64,000 bases of DNA from Amphibacillus sp. MSJ-3 (GTDB taxonomy: Bacteria > Bacillota > Bacilli > Bacillales > Amphibacillaceae). Under the pieces are notes generated by a model. It saw only the letters and a program-made list of their open reading frames with translations. It was not told the origin of the DNA and did no database searches. The stretch's first letter is position 1. The number at the start of each line of letters is the position of its first letter. The stretch is from positions 1 to 64,000 of the forward strand of contig NZ_JAHLQM010000008.1 of assembly GCF_018919165.1 (NCBI RefSeq), read 5' to 3'. This document shows, in pieces, positions 49,241 through 58,473 of the stretch. Both the position numbers and the translations under genes were made by a program.

Positions 49241-51838
49241 ATGAGGTGGAAGCGTTACCCTAAGGATATACTGATTCTTCTCTCGATGTTGTTTATCATA
49301 TATTCTGTAAATAATATTGGTAGCTTAAAAGTTGTTCATGCAGATGCTCATTCAGATGAGATCGTTTATGAAGACTTTTACGATTTTGATCAGCTACCTG
49401 AAAGCGACATCATTCTTACGGATACATTTGAATTAATTACAGCAAATCGAGGGAGTACTTGGGGGGTAAACCATGGCCCTTCATTGGATCCTAATCGTTC
49501 TGACGTTGTGGTTATTACACAGGATGAACAATGGCAATTCGGTGGACTTTGGTATAGGAACCCGATTGATATGAACAAGGATTTCTCTATGCTGATGTAC
49601 ACGAATTTAGGAGACAAATGGGATAATGGTAATTATGATGGTACGCGGGGAGCGGACGGAATCACATTTACTATTCAGGGACACACAAATACGAGTGGAG
49701 TGCCGTTAAAAAGTACACTTGGAGCAAATGGTGCTGGATTAGGGGCATATAGCAAGGATAATGATGATAACGATCCATTCAACCCCTATAAAAGTAATTT
49801 CATTAGGAATGCCCTTATTCTAGAATTTGATACCTTTTATAACAATCATGAACAAAATACAAATGATAACGGGACACCTAACTTCGGTAACGGAGGCGCT
49901 AATGGTGATAAATTCTATGGGCATATTGATTTAACCAAGACACCTCCTTGGAGAGGCGCAGCTCAAGATCCTTTTTATAAACAGCATGATGTATCTTCAC
50001 CTTATTTTAAATCGCCAGATAATTTACAAGACGCAGCTGACCAAGATTTGACAGACAAGCGTTGGCGCAAAGTTGAAGTAGATTGGGATAGTTCCACCTA
50101 TACTTTGACTTATAATATTGCTGGTTATGATCCAATCGTTTACCAATTTAATGGGCAAGAGGATGTAATCGATACATTTGGTGGGTCACTCGTCTATTGG
50201 GGATTTACTGGTTCAACCGGTGATTCACATAATCTCCAACAAGTTGGAATATTTGAATTGCCTGATCAAACAGAAAGTACAATTGAAAAATTAGTGCGTA
50301 ATATCACTAAAGATGGTGAAAATGCTGAGTTTTCAGATGAAGCAATAATGAAGTTAGGTGACACAGTCGAATACCAAGTGACACTAGATTACCCAGAAGA
50401 AGGGAATACACAAGAAATAATAGCAGGGATTATTAAAGATGATTTACCTGCTGAACTTAGCTATCTAGAGGGTTCATTGACCGTGAAATTAAACGGTGTT
50501 GATGTGGAGCCGACCCCGGATTGGAATGATGGTGAGATCCATTTAGGTAATTTCAATCCTGGAAGTGAATTTGTTGTCACTTATCAAGCAGTTGTGGAAC
50601 AAGAAGTGGTTATTGATAATACAGCTATGTTTTATTCAAGATACACCAATCCAATCAGTGATACAGCGCAGATTTATAGTGGTTCGTTAAATATAGTAAA
50701 AGTTGATGGCAGTAATCAACCCTTAGAAGGTGCAGAGTTTACTGTAGAAGGTCCTAATGATTTTGAGCTCAATATTCCGAGAGAAGGAGAAGAAATATCT
50801 CACGCTTATAAAATTGATTATCTTGAGCCTGGTGATTACATTATAACTGAGACCAAAGCACCGGAAGGCTATATGTCTACGGCTGAGCCACAGACTGTAA
50901 CAATTGAGAAAGGTACTGTTGAATTAGAAGTAGTCTTTATAAATTATAGATATCCTGAGTTAATAAAAGAACAAAAGAACAGTTTTGAAGATGACAGTGC
51001 GTATGGAGATACATCTGAAACACTTGTTGGAGATACAGTTGATTTCAAAATCACATCTTCTTTACCGGAGGACATTACAAAATATAAGGAATTCAGAATT
51101 CTAGATGAACTTGACTCTAGATTAACCTACGTTAAAGAATCAGCACAGTTAACGACTAACTCAAATGTTGAATTAGAACCAGAGACGGATTATACAGTGC
51201 AGTGGGAAGATGGTTTATTAGTCGTCGAATTAACAGAGGCAGGAATTAGTAAACTTACTGAAACTTCTAAACTAAATTTAATATTTACTGCACAAGTAAA
51301 TGAAACAACATTGGGGGATTTAACAAATATTCCGAATCAGGCAACGATTGAATTTATTAATCAGTCAGACCAAGAAGGTAATCCTGAATCAAATGAAACA
51401 AATACGATCCCATTAACAGGTCGTGTAGATATTCTTAAGATTTTTAAAAATGACTTATTAGAAGAGTTACCACTTCCTGACGCAGTATTTCGTTTGCAAA
51501 TTAAGTCTGGAGAGACATGGGAGGACTTTGGGGAAGAACAGATTTCTGACCAAGATGGGAAATTACACTGGAGTAAACTCCCTAAAGGAAAGTATAGAAT
51601 TATAGAAGTTGAAGCCCCAGAAGGCTATTTATTACTTGCTAATCCGATAGAATTTGAGATTGATAGTGATAAAACAACGCATGAACAGAGTTATATGGTA
51701 GAAAATACACCGAAAGAGGAGCTTCCACAAACAGGTGGAGTTGGAAGTCTAGTCTTTACAGTAACAGGACTTTTGTTGATGATTTCTGCAGGCTTAAGTC
51801 TATTCACTTCAAGATTCAAAAAAATTAATTATAGATAA
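49241..51838 (+). CDS. LPXTG-anchored pilus tip adhesin with L-type lectin domain
   Basis: An 865-residue surface protein. A signal peptide (residues 9-30) is followed by an L-type (legume-like) lectin domain, about 45-340, with GADGITFTIQGH, ILEFDTFYNNH and a VEVDWDSSTYTLTYNI strand. Then come isopeptide-forming fimbrial D2-type and SpaA/Cna_B modules; E-box-like segments are YIITETKAPEGY and YRIIEVEAPEGY. The sorting signal LPQTG is at 828-832, then a membrane span and basic tail. The YPK pilin motif is absent, so it is an ancillary or tip subunit rather than the shaft. It probably binds a carbohydrate. First gene of the pilus operon, 11 bp before the backbone pilin. Confidence 0.88.
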   Translation: MRWKRYPKDILILLSMLFIIYSVNNIGSLKVVHADAHSDEIVYEDFYDFDQLPESDIILTDTFELITANRGSTWGVNHGPSLDPNRSDVVVITQDEQWQFGGLWYRNPIDMNKDFSMLMYTNLGDKWDNGNYDGTRGADGITFTIQGHTNTSGVPLKSTLGANGAGLGAYSKDNDDNDPFNPYKSNFIRNALILEFDTFYNNHEQNTNDNGTPNFGNGGANGDKFYGHIDLTKTPPWRGAAQDPFYKQHDVSSPYFKSPDNLQDAADQDLTDKRWRKVEVDWDSSTYTLTYNIAGYDPIVYQFNGQEDVIDTFGGSLVYWGFTGSTGDSHNLQQVGIFELPDQTESTIEKLVRNITKDGENAEFSDEAIMKLGDTVEYQVTLDYPEEGNTQEIIAGIIKDDLPAELSYLEGSLTVKLNGVDVEPTPDWNDGEIHLGNFNPGSEFVVTYQAVVEQEVVIDNTAMFYSRYTNPISDTAQIYSGSLNIVKVDGSNQPLEGAEFTVEGPNDFELNIPREGEEISHAYKIDYLEPGDYIITETKAPEGYMSTAEPQTVTIEKGTVELEVVFINYRYPELIKEQKNSFEDDSAYGDTSETLVGDTVDFKITSSLPEDITKYKEFRILDELDSRLTYVKESAQLTTNSNVELEPETDYTVQWEDGLLVVELTEAGISKLTETSKLNLIFTAQVNETTLGDLTNIPNQATIEFINQSDQEGNPESNETNTIPLTGRVDILKIFKNDLLEELPLPDAVFRLQIKSGETWEDFGEEQISDQDGKLHWSKLPKGKYRIIEVEAPEGYLLLANPIEFEIDSDKTTHEQSYMVENTPKEELPQTGGVGSLVFTVTGLLLMISAGLSLFTSRFKKINYR

Positions 51839-51849
51839 GGGGTATAAGA

Positions 51850-53553
51850 ATGAAAAAGAAATTTTTTAGAGTTTTTCTAATCGCATTACTTTTATTGGTT
51901 AACTTCACGACGTCAGCCTTTGCGTCCGAAGATCCACCGGTTGATTTCACAAAAAGAGGATCAATCTCAGTCCATAAGTATAGTTTCGATGGTGACGAAT
52001 CAGAAAAGGTTGATGGCACAGGTATTGAATTAGATCAGGATATTGATATTCCCGATCAAGCAACACCCCTACCAGGGACTGTTTATGAAATTCAGCAAAC
52101 ACACGAATTAGTAAAAGGGACAAATAATCAAGAAGAGTGGGTTGAATTAGAAACCCCAGGTGAGGCTATTCGAGGCACAACAGATTCAAATGGTCTAGTT
52201 ACATTTGATAATTTAGATCTTGGTCGCTATACACTGAAGGAAGTCTCTGCACCAGGGCATTTAACAGATCCTGCTACTTATTACATTGATGTTCCATTAA
52301 CGATTGAAAATGGTACACAGTTATTATATGACGTACATGTGTATCCAAAGAATACGCCGGTTAATGGTGGGGTTGAATTTGTCAAAGTTGGTGAGAATGC
52401 TGAGGAAAATGCTTTAGCAGGTGTTACCTTCCACCTATTTTATGAAGATGGAACTAGAGTTGATCAAGTAGACTATATTTCTAGTCTTGATGGTTATATT
52501 AGAGTGACAGGCTTGACACCAGGTTCTTATTACTTTGAAGAAGTTGAAACAGTAGATGGTTATTTATTAAATAATACAAAGATACCTTTTGAAATTGAGG
52601 AAGTAGTTGGTGATGAACAGCCTGAAACGATTGTTCTACCAGATTTCCAAAACTATAAAGAACCAGAAGTTTTCAAGGAACAAAAAGATATAAACGAAGT
52701 TGAATGGGGAGAAGAAACAACGACTCTAGTTGGTGAAACTGTAGATTTTCGTCTATCAGCGATTGCACCAACTGATATAGATGAATATGCTAAATTTTCA
52801 CTATATGACCAAATCGACAATCGTCTTAACTACACAGTTGGTTCTACAAAGGTATACATCAATGATCTTGAAGAGAGCCTAGTGATTAATGAGGACTATG
52901 TCTTAGTAGAAGCATCTGAAGATAATGATTTTACTTTAGACGTTTCATTAACAGAAGCTGGTATTGCTAAACTAAATCCAGGTGATGTACTTTATGTAGA
53001 GTTCTCCGCTGTAGTAGATGAAAGTGCATTAGGCGAAGGCCCAATTGAGAATACAGCAGTCGTAGATTGGGATAATAATAAAGGTGACGACGGTGATAAA
53101 GAGTCAGATCCAACGATTACAACACCAGAAGAAGGAAGCGTAACAATTACAAAAGTTGCAAAGAATGATAATGATATTTTACTAGAAGGAGCAACTTTTA
53201 AATTACAACAACGTGATGAAAATGGTAATTGGGTAGATGTAGCTGGTTCAGTAAAAACAACAGATGCTAGTGGGGTATTAACTTGGGATCGTTTAGTTTC
53301 GGGTGAATATAGACTAGTAGAAATTGAAGCTCCAGAAGGATATAACTTGCTAGCTAATCCGATTGAATTTGTCATTGATGATGGTACGAATTTAACACAA
53401 GAATTCTTAATTGAAAATATGCCAGAAGGGTTGATTCCTCAAACAGGGGGCATGGGAACACTAGTATTTACTGTTTCCGGGTTACTGCTAATGAGTATCG
53501 CAGGTTTTAACTTATTAAATAATAAAAAACGCCAAGTGAATAAAGAAATTTAA
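51850..53553 (+). CDS. Backbone (major) pilin, SpaA type
   Basis: A 567-residue shaft pilin. A signal peptide ends near TSAFAS. Four domains follow: an N-terminal D1 domain (about 35-175) with the pilin motif YDVHVYPKN, whose Lys167 should be the sortase attachment point; a Cna_B module with YYFEEVETVDGYLL; a D2-type module; and a last SpaA module with E-box YRLVEIEAPEGYNLL. The sorting signal is IPQTG at 529-533, then a membrane span and basic tail. The C-terminal third closely resembles that of the preceding adhesin, suggesting duplication. It is polymerised by the class C sortase downstream. Confidence 0.92.
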   Translation: MKKKFFRVFLIALLLLVNFTTSAFASEDPPVDFTKRGSISVHKYSFDGDESEKVDGTGIELDQDIDIPDQATPLPGTVYEIQQTHELVKGTNNQEEWVELETPGEAIRGTTDSNGLVTFDNLDLGRYTLKEVSAPGHLTDPATYYIDVPLTIENGTQLLYDVHVYPKNTPVNGGVEFVKVGENAEENALAGVTFHLFYEDGTRVDQVDYISSLDGYIRVTGLTPGSYYFEEVETVDGYLLNNTKIPFEIEEVVGDEQPETIVLPDFQNYKEPEVFKEQKDINEVEWGEETTTLVGETVDFRLSAIAPTDIDEYAKFSLYDQIDNRLNYTVGSTKVYINDLEESLVINEDYVLVEASEDNDFTLDVSLTEAGIAKLNPGDVLYVEFSAVVDESALGEGPIENTAVVDWDNNKGDDGDKESDPTITTPEEGSVTITKVAKNDNDILLEGATFKLQQRDENGNWVDVAGSVKTTDASGVLTWDRLVSGEYRLVEIEAPEGYNLLANPIEFVIDDGTNLTQEFLIENMPEGLIPQTGGMGTLVFTVSGLLLMSIAGFNLLNNKKRQVNKEI

Positions 53554-53565
53554 GTTTTAATAAAA

Positions 53566-53593
53566 AAGGAATAGGTTTGAACACCTATTCCTT
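53566..53593 (+). other. Stem-loop between pilin and sortase genes
   Basis: A perfect 11-bp stem AAGGAATAGGT with ACCTATTCCTT around six bases, but followed by ATTTAAAT rather than a T-run. It is placed to let most transcripts end or be protected after the pilin gene, giving more pilin than sortase. Confidence 0.55.
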
Positions 53594-53619
53594 ATTTAAA
53601 TAAGTAGGGATGTACGGAC

Positions 53620-54462
53620 ATGAAAAAAAGAATAGTTATTACGCTCACCTTTTTATTGGGTTTATCAATCTTCTTGTTCCCGATTATAACCAACTATCTT
53701 AATAGCATTGTGCACTATACAGTAATCGAAGATTATCAAAGTAACATTAATGAAATTGATGCAGAGACACTTAATAGAAAAAAGGAAGACGCAATAGAAC
53801 ATAATCGATTATTAACAGAACAAGTTAAAACTATAGATGATCCTTTCTCTGAAGATGATAAGGAAAAAAGGAAGATATCTGAGTATGAAAGTATTATAAA
53901 TGTTGGCCAGGCGATGGGGTATATTAGCATCCCAACTATAGATGTTGAACTTCCAATCTACAGCGGTGTTAGTGATACTGTTTTATCAAAAGGGGTAGGG
54001 CATCTACCGCGTTCATCATTACCAATTGGCGGAAAAGGTACACATGCTGCTCTAACTGGACATCGAGGACTCCCTACATCTGAATTATTTCGAAATTTAG
54101 ATGGACTTGAGATAGGCGATAAATTCTTTGTTCATACATTAGATGAAACATTAGCTTATCAGGTTGACCAAATTAAAATTGTCCTTCCACATGAAATGGA
54201 TGATTTATCAATCGTACCAGACCAAGATTACGTTACATTGATAACATGTGAACCTTATATGATAAATAGTCATCGCTTATTAGTCCGAGGAACACGTATC
54301 CCACTGGAAGACCTTCAAGATCAAGATAGTGAAGAAGCGATGCAACCTGTAAAAAATAGTAAAGTGAAAATGTATACTTTGATAGTGAGCGGCTTAATTA
54401 TAGTGATAACGGTACTGGTAGTAGTCCGAAAAGTCATAAAGAAGAGAAAGGGAATAGGATGA
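53620..54462 (+). CDS. srtC: Class C (pilus) sortase
   Basis: A 280-residue membrane transpeptidase. There is an N-terminal membrane segment (about 5-28), the class C lid motif with Asp74-Pro75-Phe76 (IDDPFSED), and the catalytic core with His148 in LTGHRG, Cys210 in TLITCEPY and Arg in HRLLVRG. A second C-terminal membrane segment (about 250-272) and basic tail are typical of class C. It should join the LPXTG-type threonine of one pilin to the YPK lysine of the next. Its stop overlaps the start of the second sortase gene (ATGA). Confidence 0.92.
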   Translation: MKKRIVITLTFLLGLSIFLFPIITNYLNSIVHYTVIEDYQSNINEIDAETLNRKKEDAIEHNRLLTEQVKTIDDPFSEDDKEKRKISEYESIINVGQAMGYISIPTIDVELPIYSGVSDTVLSKGVGHLPRSSLPIGGKGTHAALTGHRGLPTSELFRNLDGLEIGDKFFVHTLDETLAYQVDQIKIVLPHEMDDLSIVPDQDYVTLITCEPYMINSHRLLVRGTRIPLEDLQDQDSEEAMQPVKNSKVKMYTLIVSGLIIVITVLVVVRKVIKKRKGIG

Positions 54463-55037
54463 TGAAATATAAAAAAACACTCATGCTAGCTATCTTCCTA
54501 GTTGGAATATGTCTAGTTCTTTATCCTATTGTATCAAAGCGATATTACGAGGCGCATTTGAATGATGTGGTGGAAAGCTTCAATGGGGGATTTGAAAAGG
54601 ACCTCCCTAAAAGTGCCATCGATGCCGACGTATTTGCAACAATTGAAATTCCAAAGCTCAACTTACATTTACCCATTTATTACGGTGCATCAAATGATAT
54701 TTTAGCAAAAGGGATTGGACTGATTGAAAATCCCCAAGAATCAATTGGTGGTATGAATACGCATAGTGTTTTGGCTGGCCATTCAGGGATGGCATCAAAA
54801 GAGTTTTTTACTAATATTCATAAATTAGATTCTGGTGATATCTTTAAAATAAATAGGTTAGATGAACAGTTAAATTATAGGGTGATAGATAATCGAAAGA
54901 TAAAGGTAACTGAAACAGAGTATCTTAAGGTACAAAAAGGCAGAGATTTAGTAACCTTATTAACTTGTCCTCCTTTTGATTCAAAGAACTATAGAATAAT
55001 TGTAATTGGAGAGAGAGTTAACAATCCTCCAGATTAA
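54459..55037 (+). CDS. Second, short sortase
   Basis: A 192-residue sortase with one N-terminal membrane segment (about 7-25). The core has ATIEIPKLNLHLPIYYG, His108 in LAGHSGM, Cys170 in TLLTCPPFDSKNYR and a following arginine. No DPF/DPW lid is present and there is no C-terminal membrane segment, so it differs from the neighbouring class C enzyme. The H-G-S and TCPP patterns do not place it surely in class A, D or E. It may anchor the finished pilus to the cell wall or load the tip adhesin. Start ATG 54459 overlaps the srtC stop; ATG 54462 is equally possible. Confidence 0.82.
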   Translation: MMKYKKTLMLAIFLVGICLVLYPIVSKRYYEAHLNDVVESFNGGFEKDLPKSAIDADVFATIEIPKLNLHLPIYYGASNDILAKGIGLIENPQESIGGMNTHSVLAGHSGMASKEFFTNIHKLDSGDIFKINRLDEQLNYRVIDNRKIKVTETEYLKVQKGRDLVTLLTCPPFDSKNYRIIVIGERVNNPPD

Positions 55038-55334
55038 ATTAAGACATTTGAAAGTTATCAAGTGACTAGATGAGCAACTGGCTATGAAGGGTAAATCGAT
55101 TTAAATCCTTGTTACCGGTATAAACGATAAGATGAATTTAACTTTTTGATTTTCTGGATAAATTCAGGAAATGCTAATGGCCTTTGATTAACTTTTACGC
55201 TTTTTGTAAATAACGATTTGCTTATAGGGATCTCTCCTATCCTTGACCTAGTTCCACCAAGCAAATCGAACTTGTATAGGTTCTGCCCATTTTTAACGGA
55301 TTTCCATTTGTTAAAATACAGATTTGAATCAACA
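55038..55334. other. Intergenic region between convergent operons
   Basis: About 300 bp separates the pilus operon from the convergent YesN-type regulator. No clear terminator, gene or repeat was identified. Confidence 0.4.
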
Positions 55335-56930
55335 CTAGCTAGGCTTATCTTTGAAATGAACAGGTCTTTTCCTCATTTGTTTTCGATATTCTGTCGGGGA
55401 GAGGCCTTCTTTCTTTTTAAATAAATAGCTGAAGTAATTTGAATCATTGTAGCCGATTTCTAAAGCAATAGCTGTTAGTTTGTCATTAGTAGTCGCTAGT
55501 AGATGTTTAGCTTTATTAATTCGCTGTTCAGTAAGATAATCAATAAAGGTTTGCCCTAAGGACTGTGAGAAGATGGTACTAAAGTGGGAAGGGCTTAGGT
55601 TAACAATTTCCGCAACTGTATTTAAAGACATATCAGGGTCGGAGAAACTCTCATCCATATAGAGAAGTGCCTTTTGAATGATACTTCTATATTTCACCAT
55701 GGATGGGTGAATTTCTACTTCAAGGAAGTAGGTTAAGGTATCTTTTAAATAGTTTGTATATCTATCTAAAGACTTGGCGATCTGGTTCATTTCCTGTGAA
55801 TCTTCTATTTGATAGACTGGGGCATCCTTTCCTTCTTGTTTTTTCAAGATTAGGGCATTGATTTCTAGTAAAACAAAAAAGCGAAACATTCTTTGCCGGG
55901 CAATTGTATCGAATTGACTGCCATTTAAGGATTCGATAAATGCGTCCATATTCTCAACTGAAATAGAAGTTATTTTATCAGCTAAATCAATTTTAAAGGG
56001 ATTTGTTGGTGACACTTCACCTTCTTTTAGATTATCAACAAAACTAATAATCTTTTCCGAACGGATAATACCGTAAGTTCCTATCAATTGCTTCGCCATC
56101 TCATAGCTATAGGGGATTTCGCTGATTCGATCAATGATTGGCCCAATGCCGACGACTAAATCGGAAGAGTCGATGTCAAGTTCGTGAAGTAATGTATGAG
56201 CTACTTGATAACATTTATCGAGTAAAGTGTTGTAATCATAATGAAAAACTAAAATCTTAATATAGCGAGAAGAAATGCTAGAGAATAGGATTTCTTCATC
56301 ATCGCCAAAGGAAAAGTTGAGTTTTTCACTAAAGTGAAAATAATCTTCAAAGCTCTTATTATAATGATTGGTAGCGAGGATAACAGAGATCTTTTTGCCA
56401 ACAATTGTTTTTTGAAAGTTGTTAGATTCTTCAATGACCTCATTCATCTTTAAATCACCTTTGAACAGACAGTTTAAGAAAAGATTCTTGTGTACTTCTT
56501 GAGTAAGTGATTCTTCATTCTCGTCTTTGACACTAAATTGGTCTTTTCTTTCCTCTAGGCTTTCAGTGATTTTTCTTAAAGTTTGTTCGAGTTCCTTTGA
56601 CTTGATTGGTTTAAGTAAGTAGTCCTCTGCCTGCAATTGAAGTGCAGATTTAGCGTATGAGAAATCGTCAAAACCGCTAATGAAGAGAAGTCTAATCCAC
56701 GGATATATTTTCTTCGCCTCATTGGCTAATTCTAGACCGTCCATGAATGGCATTCTGATATCCGTGATTAGGATATCCGGTTTTATATCAATAATTGAAG
56801 CTAAGGCTAATTCACCATCAGATGCTTCTCCTGCATATGTAATTGGGAGTTGTTTAGCTAGTCTCATCATTTCATTTCTTAAGTTGTCACGAATGAGTGG
56901 TTCATCTTCGACAATAAAAACTTTATACAT
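55335..56930 (-). CDS. YesN-type response regulator (receiver plus AraC domain)
   Basis: A 531-residue regulator. The receiver has VFIVEDEPLIRDN, phosphoacceptor Asp57 in ILITDIRMP, FISGFDDFSYAKSA and Lys in YLLKPI. A long, poorly conserved middle region follows. The C-terminal AraC double helix-turn-helix is SLNTVAEIVNLSPSHFSTIF and KLTAIALEIGYNDSNYFSYLFKK, ending SPTEYRKQMRK. It follows the kinase and binding-protein genes and should activate the divergent monosaccharide importer in response to its sugar. Confidence 0.9.
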   Translation of the reverse strand: MYKVFIVEDEPLIRDNLRNEMMRLAKQLPITYAGEASDGELALASIIDIKPDILITDIRMPFMDGLELANEAKKIYPWIRLLFISGFDDFSYAKSALQLQAEDYLLKPIKSKELEQTLRKITESLEERKDQFSVKDENEESLTQEVHKNLFLNCLFKGDLKMNEVIEESNNFQKTIVGKKISVILATNHYNKSFEDYFHFSEKLNFSFGDDEEILFSSISSRYIKILVFHYDYNTLLDKCYQVAHTLLHELDIDSSDLVVGIGPIIDRISEIPYSYEMAKQLIGTYGIIRSEKIISFVDNLKEGEVSPTNPFKIDLADKITSISVENMDAFIESLNGSQFDTIARQRMFRFFVLLEINALILKKQEGKDAPVYQIEDSQEMNQIAKSLDRYTNYLKDTLTYFLEVEIHPSMVKYRSIIQKALLYMDESFSDPDMSLNTVAEIVNLSPSHFSTIFSQSLGQTFIDYLTEQRINKAKHLLATTNDKLTAIALEIGYNDSNYFSYLFKKKEGLSPTEYRKQMRKRPVHFKDKPS

Positions 56931-57035
56931 TAATGTTCACCTCATATCATAGGATAATCAATCACTCGACTTGGGAGGGTCACCAAGTAAACCCCTTGCT
57001 AACGTATGTAAGAAAATCTTTCGCTATTCAATCAT

Positions 57036-58460
57036 TTAGTCGAATGTCTGCAAAGGTAATTTGATTTTAACGGTTGTTCCTTTATTAAGTGTACTATCAA
57101 AGGTGATTTTTGCGGATTCACCATAATAGAGTAACAACCTTTTGTTCACATTATAGAGGCCGTACCCTTCCTTAAAATTTGTCTCTATTCCCTTAGCTAA
57201 TTCCGCATGGATTTCTGTTAGTTTTTCTTCTGGAACCCCTTTGCCATTATCTTCGATCGAGAAATAGAGATGTTGATTATCATGCCAGCCCCTTATATGA
57301 ATATAGCCAATTCTACGGACAAGCTTTATCCCATGGTAGACGGCATTTTCAACAATCGGTTGTAGTACCATCTTAAGTATTTTAAAATTGAACATTTCCT
57401 GGGGAATATCAATGTTATAAGTTAACATTTCGCCATATCTAATTTTTAGAATAAGCAAATAATCAGAGATGTGTTTTATTTCTTTCTCAACGGTTATCCA
57501 ATCTTGTCCTTTACTTAATGAGATTCGGAAAAAGTCAGACAGTGCATAGGTCATTTTTTTGACAGAATCGATGTCTCCTTGTTCAGCTAAAGTTAGGATA
57601 GCATCCATACTATTATATACAAAATGTGGCGTAATCTGAGCTTGAAGCACTCGCATTTCACTCTGTGCTAAATGGTATTGCTTTTTTGCGTTTTCCGCTA
57701 GTAGAATGTTGAGCCGATCAGCCATCCTATTCATTTGGGCACTGAGAATACTTATCTCATTTATGTTTGGTAGATCGGTACGGTACTTGAGATTACCTTG
57801 TGATATTTCATCAGCCATTTTAATTAATTCATGAATGGGTTCTTCAACATTTTTTGCTAAATAGTGATTGACTTTTTTTAAGAAGATAAAATTAAAGACT
57901 AAAATACCAACTTGAATAAAGGAAAGGATGACAACGGAATGCATCACTTTACTTCCCTTATTGGAAGCATAATTGATTTCAATTTCAACGAATTCTTGTA
58001 AAATATCTAGGACTAATAAATTGCTCGATTCAACCTGCTTCATAATCCCTTCATTTTTTTCAAGGGATTCATTGTTCAAAATATTATACTCAATCTTTTC
58101 TATATGATCTTCTAATGCGTCAATGGCTTCTAGTGTTAGGTTAAGGGTTGAAGTCCCTGTTTGGGTCTCGGTATTATGCTTGATAATCTCTATTTCCTGG
58201 CGTAAATCGTTGACGGTATTGTTATGATTAAATCTTTCAGGTGTGGTTTGTCCATAGACTAAATCCCAAATGTCCTCCAATACATCTGTGCGGAAGCGAG
58301 ATGAAACTTTGTTTGCTTGGTGGATATTGGTGACAGCTCTTTGGTAAACAAACAAGTGATGTGTATAGATGATGACGCTAATTATTAAAGGAATGGTTGC
58401 GACTAGTCCCATCCACCGATTAGATTGTAGAAAAACTTCCTTGATCGTCTTTTTCTTCAT
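57036..58460 (-). CDS. YesM-type sensor histidine kinase
   Basis: A 474-residue membrane kinase. Two membrane segments (about 16-32 and 172-193) bracket a helical extracellular domain of about 140 residues. A HAMP linker (EEPIHELIKMADEISQGNL) leads to a His_kinase domain with the phosphorylated histidine in QAQITPHFVYNSMD and an ATPase domain with LQPIVENAVYHGI and IEDNGKGVPEEKL. The small extracellular domain probably reads the sugar-loaded lipoprotein encoded 13 bp upstream. Confidence 0.9.
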   Translation of the reverse strand: MKKKTIKEVFLQSNRWMGLVATIPLIISVIIYTHHLFVYQRAVTNIHQANKVSSRFRTDVLEDIWDLVYGQTTPERFNHNNTVNDLRQEIEIIKHNTETQTGTSTLNLTLEAIDALEDHIEKIEYNILNNESLEKNEGIMKQVESSNLLVLDILQEFVEIEINYASNKGSKVMHSVVILSFIQVGILVFNFIFLKKVNHYLAKNVEEPIHELIKMADEISQGNLKYRTDLPNINEISILSAQMNRMADRLNILLAENAKKQYHLAQSEMRVLQAQITPHFVYNSMDAILTLAEQGDIDSVKKMTYALSDFFRISLSKGQDWITVEKEIKHISDYLLILKIRYGEMLTYNIDIPQEMFNFKILKMVLQPIVENAVYHGIKLVRRIGYIHIRGWHDNQHLYFSIEDNGKGVPEEKLTEIHAELAKGIETNFKEGYGLYNVNKRLLLYYGESAKITFDSTLNKGTTVKIKLPLQTFD

Positions 58461-58473
58461 GATAAATTCTCCG

